From NCBI GenBank assembly GCA_024403735.1, contig JAKSRG010000026.1, forward strand, positions 1 to 40,786: a DNA stretch of 40,786 bases, given 5' to 3'. The notes beneath the pieces were generated by a model. It was not told the origin of the DNA and did not search any database. It worked only from the letters and a program-made list of their open reading frames with translations. This document shows positions 1 through 8,700 of the stretch, piece after piece. Made by a program: the position numbers and the translations under genes. The stretch is from Clostridia bacterium (GTDB taxonomy: Bacteria; Bacillota; Clostridia; Saccharofermentanales; Saccharofermentanaceae). Each line of letters opens with the position of its first letter. The first letter of the stretch is position 1.

Positions 1-53
1 CAGTACAAATATTTGATAGTATCCGCGAAAAGTTTGTACTGATATTTGTACTG
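1..53. repeat. Inverted/direct repeat cluster at left edge
   Basis: CAGTACAAATAT at 1-12 is the exact reverse complement of ATATTTGTACTG at 42-53. A third copy of the half-site, TTTGTACTG, sits at 33-41 directly before the last one. The half-sites can form a hairpin with either right-hand partner. The cluster touches the window edge, so it may continue to the left, either as a longer palindrome array or as the subterminal repeats of a mobile element. Nothing coding is seen here. Confidence 0.6.
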
Positions 54-122
54 GAACAATGCTCAACTCCCAATTCCCAATGTTTCCGTGAAGAACCTTT
101 TTGTCCTACTTTTTATGGCAAA

Positions 123-207
123 GAGAAACCCCAAGGATCGGCTAGTGAAGCGAACCACCAAAGTTTGTTCAACTTTAGGGGTTCACTTCATAGATACCTG
201 GGGTCTC
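123..207. other. Nested stem-loop, possible structured RNA or terminator
   Basis: There are two nested inverted repeats downstream of the minus-strand lipoprotein pair. The outer arms are 123-136 (GAGAAACCCCAAGG) and 197-207 (CCTGGGGTCTC), which pair with small bulges. The inner arms are 146-156 (TGAAGCGAACC) and 180-190 (GGTTCACTTCA), which pair over 11 positions with one mismatch. On the minus strand the structure follows the stop codon at 241, but no clean U-tract follows it. A terminator, an RNA element or part of a mobile-element end are all possible. The function is unknown. Confidence 0.4.
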
Positions 208-240
208 ATTAGTATATGAGAGATTTGGTAAATCTTATTG

Positions 241-864
241 TCACTCTTCTTCGTCAAATGTTGGCTCAATTTTCTCGAGACCAAATTCCTCAATCATATC
301 TAGATAATCTTCTAAGTCACTACCTATAGCAATGCTATATAGCACCTTATCGCCTGACCAGAAATATGCATTCATTCTCTGATTCTTACTATTAGTAGTC
401 CAAATCGAAGACCAGGCGTATTCATAATCGTCTGTACTATCTTCATCCGTAGCGCGATCACAGCATTCATCGTAGAAATCCTCTGCGTCATCTTCGTCCT
501 CGAATGTCACAAGGAAGAAGTATTCCTGTGCCTCATCGCCAGCGGAAACAATAGTAAAATCAACAACATCATAGTCGTCAAAAGCACCAAGTCGATTGAT
601 GAGCACATCATAAAAATACTGTGCCTCTTCTTCATCTTCAGCCACGTAATAACCATGGCCATCCTTAACCATATCGCCAACTTGCTTTAGAAAAATCTGA
701 CTATCCTCATACTCTTCGTAGTCACGATCTTCGGCTGCCTTAATCAAATTCTCAGTTGAAAACAAATCTGGCTTCTTTGCCAAAGTCAACTTGTCGCATC
801 CGAACAAGCTCAATCCCATTACAAATAGCAACGTAATCCCTAATGCCTTCTTAAGTAATTTCAT
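241..864 (-). CDS. Lipoprotein, tandem paralogue 1
   Basis: A predicted surface lipoprotein of 207 residues. The signal peptide MKLLKKALGITLLFVMGLSL ends in the lipobox LFGC, with Cys at about residue 23. The mature part is very acidic (runs of D and E) and alternates alpha and beta segments. The start at 864 is preferred over upstream in-frame codons because it carries both the signal peptide and an AAGAGGAA ribosome site. It begins one base after the stop codon of the upstream gene, so translational coupling is likely. The two proteins are clear paralogues, sharing the same signal peptide start, a RDYE(E/A)Y(E/D)D segment, an EEEAQ(Y/F) helix and a YFFL(V/S)TFEDE strand. No named family was recognised and the function is unknown. 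Confidence 0.85.
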   Translation of the reverse strand: MKLLKKALGITLLFVMGLSLFGCDKLTLAKKPDLFSTENLIKAAEDRDYEEYEDSQIFLKQVGDMVKDGHGYYVAEDEEEAQYFYDVLINRLGAFDDYDVVDFTIVSAGDEAQEYFFLVTFEDEDDAEDFYDECCDRATDEDSTDDYEYAWSSIWTTNSKNQRMNAYFWSGDKVLYSIAIGSDLEDYLDMIEEFGLEKIEPTFDEEE

Positions 865-865
865 C

Positions 866-1528
866 TCATTCCTCTTCTTGATAAGTATCAGAAACATCAA
901 GCTTCTCGAAGCCAAGTTCCTCGAGCAATTCGAGATAATCTGTCTCATCGTCACCCATGCATACAGCCCACAATACCTTATCTCCAGACATATAAGCCGC
1001 CTTCATAAAAATCTTGTGTCTACTTGTAGATTCAGTAATAGTCCATGCACATTCATAGTCATCAGTGTCAGCTTCATTCTCAAAGCCATCACTTAGCAAC
1101 TCAAAGAATTCTTCAGCACTCTCCTCATCCTCAAAAGTCGAGAGGAAAAAGTACTCTGTAGCATCGTCACTAGCCGAGATTAAATCAAAATCAATAACAG
1201 TGTAATCAGGATATTTCTTCATGCGGTTACAGATCGTGTCATAAAGGAACTGTGCCTCTTCTTCATCAGCTGCCTGATAGTAACCCTCGCAGCCCATCTC
1301 AAGATAGGCAAACTCATGAAGAAATACCCAGTAATCGTCATACGCTTCGTAGTCGCGATCCTTAGCTACTCTGACCATATTCTCAGATGATAATAGCTCA
1401 ATCTTCTTTTCTTTCTTTTCCTTCTTGTCCTTGTGCTTCTTGTCAGAAGTCGTCTTATCGCACGCGAACAAGCTCAAGCTCATAGCCACTATCAATACAA
1501 TTCCCAATGCCTTCTTAAGTAATTTCAT
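866..1528 (-). CDS. Lipoprotein, tandem paralogue 2
   Basis: A predicted lipoprotein of 220 residues and the first gene of a two-gene operon. The signal peptide MKLLKKALGIVLIVAMSLSL ends in the lipobox LFAC, followed by a Lys-rich tether (KKHKDKKEKKEKK) that probably spans the cell wall. The ATG at 1528 has an AGGGAGAA ribosome site six bases upstream. An in-frame ATG at 1546 lacks one and would add six charged residues before the signal peptide. The mature domain matches the downstream gene, which points to tandem duplication. The role is unknown; binding or stress-surface functions are possible but nothing in the sequence decides this. Confidence 0.85.
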   Translation of the reverse strand: MKLLKKALGIVLIVAMSLSLFACDKTTSDKKHKDKKEKKEKKIELLSSENMVRVAKDRDYEAYDDYWVFLHEFAYLEMGCEGYYQAADEEEAQFLYDTICNRMKKYPDYTVIDFDLISASDDATEYFFLSTFEDEESAEEFFELLSDGFENEADTDDYECAWTITESTSRHKIFMKAAYMSGDKVLWAVCMGDDETDYLELLEELGFEKLDVSDTYQEEE

Positions 1529-1673
1529 ATCTTTCTCCCTTGCCATATCATAGGCTTATTGTCATTATGTTACTATCTTTCTGTTAATAAGTCAACACTT
1601 AAGTAATATTTCTCCGACCATCTCGAAAACACCCTGCCCCACACCATGTTTTCTAGCCCTTCTCACACAACGC

Positions 1674-1705
1674 AAAAGGCAGCCCTGCCAATGCAAAGCT
1701 GCCTT
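1674..1705 (-). terminator. Probable terminator after the 84-aa gene
   Basis: AAGGCAGC at 1676-1683 pairs with GCTGCCTT at 1698-1705 around a 14-nt loop. Read on the minus strand it follows the stop codon at 1737 by about 30 bases and ends in a short TTTT tract. The stem is strong but the U-tract is weak. Confidence 0.5.
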
Positions 1706-1736
1706 CATTAAATCTACTTCTATCAATCCCAAATAA

Positions 1737-1991
1737 TTAACCCTTAGGACTAAATGGATGCTTAATCTTCTCCTTAAGAGCCTTCGCCAAAATATCATAA
1801 GCTACGTTAGAGATCTCGTCTGCTCTAGCTTCCTCAACGTTAAGTGCCTCTGCAATCTCCACTACTACAGCAGCCTTACTATTTCTACCAATGAGGCTAT
1901 GACCTTCAATGATCTCGTTCACCTTTGTTGCCTCATCGATTGTAATTCCTGCTACGCTTGCCAACTCATCAATAAAACTATTCTTTCTCAT
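1737..1991 (-). CDS. Small helical protein of unknown function
   Basis: A protein of 84 residues, monocistronic by layout. The ATG at 1991 lies eight bases after AAGGAG; a GTG at 2000 overlaps the ribosome site and is unlikely. The sequence is almost entirely helix-forming, has no Cys or signal peptide, and ends in a basic tail (KEKIKHPFSPKG). The first 25 residues (FIDELASVAGITIDEA) faintly resemble the helical start of HU-like proteins, but the beta arm of HU is absent, so that assignment is not made. A probable terminator follows. It is presumably cytoplasmic. Confidence 0.65.
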   Translation of the reverse strand: MRKNSFIDELASVAGITIDEATKVNEIIEGHSLIGRNSKAAVVVEIAEALNVEEARADEISNVAYDILAKALKEKIKHPFSPKG

Positions 1992-2208
1992 AATTTGCAC
2001 TCCTTACTTGGTTTATGAGCAGATTATAGAATGAGAATTATTAAATAATCCTTAAATGGGATTTCAAAATACTGCGAACAATTAATCCTTTCAACCACAA
2101 AAACAGATTTGATAATCATTATCTACTTCATGGATTAACCCAATTATAAGAACATATCGAAATTAATTCTAAACATTAGAAGTAAGTATGGTGCTCAATC
2201 ATTCCATA

Positions 2209-4662
2209 TCAACCGTTTTCATAAACCCAATCATACTCTATACAAATCATAGGTCTAACTGGACAATCAATATACCCATATTCTATATGATCTTCATATT
2301 TGTAACAATTTTCTTCATTTGGGTCGTTAGGCCTTAACCAATATCCCAAATCGTGTCTGAAAGAAGACGGATCACGATTTCCTACAAAATCATTAAAACA
2401 ACTCGTAGAAGCATAACATTTTTTCAAATCCCCACCAAATCCAGCATATGTATTATGTTGTGCGATTGACGGAATAGAAACATAGTCATAAACATTCTCA
2501 GAAGTTTCGTAACTACCAACAACTAATTGTTCTTCTTCAGTAAATGCACTTGTTAAAAATGGTCCATTCAAATAAGTTCTAAGAGAACTATCTTTCCAAC
2601 AAGATACTGCATTTGAAGAATAAGTGTGCATAAACAAAGAGTTTTTACTTACTGCTAGAATATAACCATCTGTATTTTTAAATACAATCCATTCAATAGG
2701 TTCTTTACCATTTGAACTATCATCATCTTGTTCAAAAGAACCTAACACAAATGTATCTCCGACTTTTTTATCCCCATATGCTCCTGATGATAACAAATAT
2801 GGCTTTTTCAGAATATCCTTATAATAAGAACTATCTTCATAATCACCAAGATTTACAAAATCAGAATAAGCTCCTAAATAATCTCCATCTTCTATTTTCT
2901 CAAGAGCCAAATTATATTTACATTCATTCATCATATCATCAGTATCAAAATCAAACCTAATAACTAATAATTCAGAGTATGCATCCTCATATTGCTTAGA
3001 ATCAAATAATAAAACAGCATGATCATATCTACTAGTTAAAATCTCATTTTTACAATAGTTCTTCTTATCTTCATTTAAGATTAAACTGGCTTCCTTCAGC
3101 GCATCCGAATAGTTCAAATCCTGAAGATAACCAATAGCTATCTGATAGTGACAATCATCTATCAAATCAGGGCTATCTTTGTAACCATTTAACGCAGTAA
3201 AATCTTCGATTGCACTAGAATAATCTCCACATTTCATCAACTCAACTGTTTGATTGTATTTTTTATCTGGTATTATCTTTTTAACGATTAGACTGTATCC
3301 ACATATAAATAACACTAATAAAACAACTGTGATAGCAACTATTACAGAAATCAATTTCTTTATTCTACGCTGCTTCTTTTTTTTCTCTTCTTCTTGAAGC
3401 TTTTCCAAACGCTTTTTTTCTTCGATTTCCTCCTGCTTCTTGCGCATTTCCTCTTCTTTTTGCGCAATCATTCTTTGAATTTCGTTATCACATTCTTCTA
3501 TTTTCTCTTTGGAATCTTTATAGCTAATAATAGAATTGAAAATAGATTTTGCTTTTCTATAATCTTTTTTATTCATAACCGAAACCGCTTTTGAATAAAT
3601 ACTGTCAAAGGCATCTTCACGTAATTGAACAGTTTCTTTGGCACGAACTATAGCACGATCCATTACTGATTTTTTTTGAATAGTTTCAAGTGTTTCTTGA
3701 CTCATGGCATATTGAATCTCATCAATGTCCAAACCACAATGTGAGCATCTTTCATTTAACAATGCTGCTCTTCCACAAACACACTTCCAATACTCTTTTT
3801 CTACAATAGGATAAAATATTTCTTCATCGTCAACTGATGCAATAGATGACAAATATCCCTTTAAATATTTTAGCCTTGAAAAATAAGGATCTATAGGACA
3901 AGATTCTTTTAGATAAATAACATTTGAATTCTCATTCCTCCAAACTTCATTATCTGTAAAAGCAACCTTCTTCAAAACCACTTTAACACTAAACGACAAA
4001 GATTGATTTAGTTCAAAATATTCTTTAGGTAAAGCTTCTTTACACCCAAGATTTAATCCTTGAAAAACAAACTCTTCCTCACCTATTTTATCTCCAGTAT
4101 CATCGAAGATTACAACATCAAAATAAGCAGATCTAATACTTTTCTCACTACAATTAAAACCGATTATTTGCAGATAATCATTTTTGTTTTTTGATAGAAC
4201 CCTATACTCATCTATATACATAGGACTATCGCCAATAAAAGCATTGTTGACTATAGTATTTTTCAACTCGAAATCATTATTCTGAATATCATTATTCGAA
4301 ATATTCTTAACATATCGTATTTTTTCTTGAGTTTGTTCGTTGCTTATCTCCGTTTGTTTATTTCTTTCGATACGTTCGATATTATAGTATTGTTTTCTAA
4401 AATACTCGTATGAATAATAATCGCCGTTTTCGGCCTTACTAATAGCCTTATTAATTGCGTCTTCTATACTAAAAGGCATAGCAGCTTCCGAAAACGCCAT
4501 ACATTCACCACAACTATAGCCCTTTATATCCTTGCCTATAAGACCAGCTGCTGCACCATACACTCCTAACACAGCAGTTCCTGCTACTGCTTTTCCAGCA
4601 CTAAATGTTTTATGTTTTGAATCTGGATGTAATGATCTACTTCCACAAAATTTACATCTCAT
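2209..4662 (-). CDS. Zinc-ribbon, coiled-coil, single-TM, DUF6273 protein
   Basis: A multidomain membrane protein of 817 residues. The N-terminus is a split zinc ribbon (Cys3, Cys6, then Cys51 and Cys54) interrupted by a Gly/Ala-rich hydrophobic stretch. A second ribbon (CVCGRAALLNERCSHC) lies near residue 295. A charged coiled coil (EEEMRKKQEEIEEKKRLEKL) leads into one transmembrane helix near residue 445. The following region has three or four degenerate TPR-like helical pairs (YSSAIEDF, YSDALKEA, YEDAYSEL, YLGAYSDF). The last 170 residues are DUF6273-like (IEWIVF, then SLRTYLNGPFLTSAFTEEE). The ATG at 4662 is chosen because AGGAG is seven bases upstream; the ATG at 4668 is too close. It follows the upstream gene by two bases. 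The order suggests a cytosolic sensor or scaffold with an outside DUF6273 domain. The function is unknown. Confidence 0.8.
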   Translation of the reverse strand: MRCKFCGSRSLHPDSKHKTFSAGKAVAGTAVLGVYGAAAGLIGKDIKGYSCGECMAFSEAAMPFSIEDAINKAISKAENGDYYSYEYFRKQYYNIERIERNKQTEISNEQTQEKIRYVKNISNNDIQNNDFELKNTIVNNAFIGDSPMYIDEYRVLSKNKNDYLQIIGFNCSEKSIRSAYFDVVIFDDTGDKIGEEEFVFQGLNLGCKEALPKEYFELNQSLSFSVKVVLKKVAFTDNEVWRNENSNVIYLKESCPIDPYFSRLKYLKGYLSSIASVDDEEIFYPIVEKEYWKCVCGRAALLNERCSHCGLDIDEIQYAMSQETLETIQKKSVMDRAIVRAKETVQLREDAFDSIYSKAVSVMNKKDYRKAKSIFNSIISYKDSKEKIEECDNEIQRMIAQKEEEMRKKQEEIEEKKRLEKLQEEEKKKKQRRIKKLISVIVAITVVLLVLFICGYSLIVKKIIPDKKYNQTVELMKCGDYSSAIEDFTALNGYKDSPDLIDDCHYQIAIGYLQDLNYSDALKEASLILNEDKKNYCKNEILTSRYDHAVLLFDSKQYEDAYSELLVIRFDFDTDDMMNECKYNLALEKIEDGDYLGAYSDFVNLGDYEDSSYYKDILKKPYLLSSGAYGDKKVGDTFVLGSFEQDDDSSNGKEPIEWIVFKNTDGYILAVSKNSLFMHTYSSNAVSCWKDSSLRTYLNGPFLTSAFTEEEQLVVGSYETSENVYDYVSIPSIAQHNTYAGFGGDLKKCYASTSCFNDFVGNRDPSSFRHDLGYWLRPNDPNEENCYKYEDHIEYGYIDCPVRPMICIEYDWVYENG

Positions 4663-4664
4663 AA

Positions 4665-5435
4665 TCATTCTCCTAAAAATCTAATAAATATTCCATCTGA
4701 ATTACTTGATACTATCTTTCTTTCCTTTAGCACATCTATTAGCAATTTAATCTTTCGAGAACTACAACTTGGATCATATTTATTTATCGATGTTAATAAA
4801 TCATCTATTTTATATGGTAAATCTCTCTTTTCTAAAAGAGAAATAACAAATGGCATATAGAAGACACTATTCTTAATTTCATCACCACCATTAGCTAAAA
4901 TCCTTAACTGTGTGTATCCTCCAATTCCATTCAAAGATTTATCACAGATACGAAATAAAAAGTATTTCTCGTCTAAATATTCAAGAACGCCTTCGTCAAC
5001 TAAAGCATCTAATAATACTTGGTATTCGTCATCATTCAACGCTAATAATTCGTCATACCATGCTCGAATTTCATCCGCTCTCAATCCATTCAAATTTTCT
5101 TCAAGAATAGAAGCAACTAATTGACCATTAGGTGAAACAGAATATTCTAGTTTCTTAAAAGCATATATCTTCCTCTGATTTTTATCCTTTAACCAAGATT
5201 CTATCTTCGCAACTTCTCTATCCTTCGCTTTTTTACGTTCACTTAAAATCTCTGAACAAGCATCTATCTCACCCATAATCTCATAGTACTGAATTTGATG
5301 TTTCTCATCATCGCTGTAAAGCAAAGAAGCAGACAACATGAACCTATCCATTATCATTTTATCTAATTCTTCATCAGAGCAATCCTTATATTTTTTCAAC
5401 GCATATTCAGCTGATAATTGCCTAAGTTTTTCCAT
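4665..5435 (-). CDS. Uncharacterised cytosolic protein, partner of the DUF6273 protein
   Basis: A protein of 256 residues, first gene of a tight two-gene operon; its TGA lies two bases before the next start. The ATG at 5435 has a GGAGGT site four bases upstream, better than an upstream start at 5507. The N-terminal half is helical and charged. The middle (residues 130-180) alternates helix and turn like a winged helix (DDEYQVLLDALVDEGVLEYL). The C-terminal 50 residues form another short helical module. No signal peptide or membrane segment is seen and no family was recognised. The operon layout suggests it works with the zinc-ribbon membrane protein. Confidence 0.7.
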   Translation of the reverse strand: MEKLRQLSAEYALKKYKDCSDEELDKMIMDRFMLSASLLYSDDEKHQIQYYEIMGEIDACSEILSERKKAKDREVAKIESWLKDKNQRKIYAFKKLEYSVSPNGQLVASILEENLNGLRADEIRAWYDELLALNDDEYQVLLDALVDEGVLEYLDEKYFLFRICDKSLNGIGGYTQLRILANGGDEIKNSVFYMPFVISLLEKRDLPYKIDDLLTSINKYDPSCSSRKIKLLIDVLKERKIVSSNSDGIFIRFLGE

Positions 5436-5649
5436 CAGTACCTCCACACTAAATATTAAATTGATATCCACTAAAAATGAATATTTTTGATTAAACGAAT
5501 TATACAATGGAGATTTTACTGATTTTTAGAATTTCCTCTTATATTTACAGTTTATTTACAGCTACTAAAACTAACAAAAGTGTGTAAATACAATCAATTT
5601 CAGAAACTTGTTTTTGCTATAAACTCATAGTTTTTTCTGTGCTAACAGT

Positions 5650-5706
5650 AGAAAACCATTGATGATAAGGCTTTCAAAAATCAAATTGCCTGCACAATGG
5701 TTTTCT
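5650..5706. repeat. 12-bp perfect inverted repeat in a 358-base gene-free gap
   Basis: AGAAAACCATTG (5650-5661) and CAATGGTTTTCT (5695-5706) pair perfectly, and an inner AGGC/GCCT pair can extend the structure. No U-tract follows on the minus strand, which is the strand of both neighbouring genes, so this is not a standard terminator. Nothing else is seen in the gap 5436-5793. Confidence 0.55.
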
Positions 5707-5793
5707 ATTCTTAATATTTCTGTTTAAACATCTTACAAAATTATCAGCAAAGTCTGTACCCACATTCTTTATAGTATTAATCGCTTGGAAGAT

Positions 5794-8700
5794 TTATCTA
5801 ACAATACCAGCTTCCATACACTTCTCTGCGAACTCAGTCGAACCCGCGAAGCCCATGAAAACAGTCTTTCGATCAGTTCCCTTCTTAAGTTGACCCATCC
5901 AATAGGTGAAGCCCGCCTGGTCTGGCTCTCTGTTCATAAAGGTCCTATAAAGACGTGTAACGAACTCAGCGTCGCTATACTTCGCCTTAATGAACTCATC
6001 TGAGAAGAAGAACTTCATCGCAGCCTGTGTACCAGTAACTCTGACATTAGCGAGCTCAGTCGACCAGTAGTTCAAGCCGCCAATTTCCGGATTACGTCCA
6101 AGGCAAGTCGTGTATAGTCTCGTCACGAATGCGATGATGTCTGTAGACGCATCCTTCGTGATAGTTGGCTTTGTCTTGCCGCCTGAGAGGATACCCGCAT
6201 TGAGGCATACGTTTGCCCACTCAGTTGAATTTACGAACCCATCGAAAACATACTCTCTGCTCTTACCAGACTTCAATTGACCTAGCCAGTAATCAAGACC
6301 TGCCTGATCAGGTTCACGGTCCATGAATGTTCGATAAAGTCTAGTTACATACTCAGTATCACTAAGCTTCTTGTTCACGAACTCAGCACTGAAGAAGAAT
6401 TCATGAGCAGCGTCAGCGCCAGTCATACCATTCATTAATCTATCAATCCAGTACACTTTACCTGCTGGCTCAGAAGCACGTCCAAGACAAGTTGTATATA
6501 GTCTTTCAGCAAATCTAGATACATCAGACTCAGGAACATCAGTCACAACTGGTGCTGGTGTCGGAGTATTCGTAGGCGCTGAAGTTGGTGCCTGTGTCAC
6601 CACTGCCGTCGGTGTAGGAGCTGCCGTAGGTTTTGGTGTAGCAGTTGGTTTTGGCGTTGCTGTTGGTTTCGGCGTTGCTGTCGGCTTAGGCGTCGCAGTA
6701 GGTTTAGGCGTTGCCGTTGGCTTAGGCGTAGCAGTAGGCTTTGGAGTAGCCGTTGGCTTTACTGTTGGCTTTGGCGTAGGTGTTGCTGTCGGCTTAACCG
6801 TAGGCTTCGGAGTAGCTGTAGGTTTAGGACTAGGCGTAGCCGTTGGCTTAGGCGTAGCAGTAGGCTTTGGAGTAGCCGTTGGCTTTACTGTTGGCTTTGG
6901 CGTAGGCGTTGCTGTCGGTTTAACCGTAGGTTTAGGTGTCGCAGTCGGCTTAACCGTAGGCTTAGGTGTAGCTGTAGGCTTAGGACTAGGCGTCGCCGTT
7001 GGCTTTGGTGTAGCTGTTGGTTTTGGTGTAGCCGTTGGTTTCGGAGTTGGTGTAGGAGTAGCAGGCTTAGGTGTTGGAGTAGGTGTCGGTGCTGGGATGC
7101 TACCCTCGATTACGTAATCAGTAACAAGCTTCAATCTGTTGTTAGGGAGATTACCCTTGTTATCAAATCTTACGTTAGGCTTTGAGCTGTCAATATATGG
7201 GTTGTTGCACTCATATAGGGCAAGACAGATTGTTGCATCACCTGGTAGTGAACCTGAATACTCGAACTCATATGTAACCTCCATCTCATCGTGGAATGAA
7301 CCACTTGGGATAAAGATTGGATCACCGAAGTTCTCAATCTTGTTACCATCAGCATCTGTAATCTCAGCGCAGAGGTTGATGTCGAAGAAGCAAGATGCGA
7401 GACCATTATTCTTAACTGTAACCTGGAGTTTGTTACCATATCTTCTAGCAGATGTCACCGTGAAGTTATAGCCCATACGGTTAACCATCTCTTCTACTAC
7501 ATCCTTCTGATCGAGATAGATTTTGTATCCGAATGTACTATCCATATCGAGTGAGAAGATAGATAAGTGCGCTATCTCAATAACCTCTCTGAAGTGGTCA
7601 GGAGTCCACTTCAGATATCCTGGGTGATCAGCGAGCATGTACTCATAGCTGTGGTGGTAGTCACCCATGGTAATGAGGTTAGCCATATAAGAAGGTACCA
7701 ATGTCCATTCTTCGTTAGGCGTCATGATGAGACCGTTATTACGCTTTGCAATTCCCAATCGAATTGCAGCATCGTATACTGCGCCACTAGGATTACCGAG
7801 TAGGCAGCAAGTTGTATTCTTGAAGCAAGCAGCATAGTGCTCGAGCATATCAATCTGAATATCATCAGATGGCATATCGCTACCGATGAGACCTGATGTA
7901 TGCCACTCACCGAAGTTACCAAAAGCACGAATTTCTACATACTCTACGCGCTTATCACCATCGTAGTGCTCAGCCATAGCAGTAACGAAATCTTTGTATG
8001 CCTGAATGTAGATTGGGTCAGACCAATTAGGCACCTTGAGTGGCCATGTAACTCCATCAGCATCTGTGAATGTTACGTCTGTCTGTGAACAACCCTTATC
8101 GTATACCCACTGTGGTACGAAGTCGTGTTCTGCACCATAGTTAGCGTGTGAACCCTTACCTGTAGTGTATGGCTGAATTCTGATACCGTATGTCATTCCG
8201 CGCGCTGCACACTCTGCGAGCATAGCGTCAATGACATCCCAGTTATATACACCCTCACTAGGATTGAGGTCTTTCCAGAAATATACGCCTGTACAAATAG
8301 TAACTACATCCCAGGCATGGTTGTTATCTGAACCTCCAATACCCTTTGAGTTGCTAGGTCCAAATTGTCTTGGCTCATATACGTTCATAACGAAACCCTT
8401 ATGTGGGTTAGTGATGCATGTTCCTGATAGGGCAGTCTCATATACAACAGTTCCTGCTGTATCGAACTGCTCAATCTTAGTACCACTACCTCCGCCCTGT
8501 GAACCACTTGGGAACAACTGAGCTGCTACCATCTGAGCGAGGATCTCAGCACCCTTGGCATTCTGATGAACACCAGATGAATATAGGCCAGCTGGATTTG
8601 TACATGCGAGGCAGTAATCGCGCCATGGTGTGAACAAGTCGATTACATTAACGCCATATGTAGCTGCTACCTGATCAATCTCATCGCTGAACCACTTCTT

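Noticed and set aside
60..98. End of an ISL3-like insertion sequence ending at GAAGAACC
   Set aside because: The resemblance is from memory only; no transposase or matching second end is in the window.
1592..1798. A 68-codon minus-strand frame overlapping the 84-residue gene
   Set aside because: It spans the terminator hairpin and overlaps a better-supported gene in another frame.
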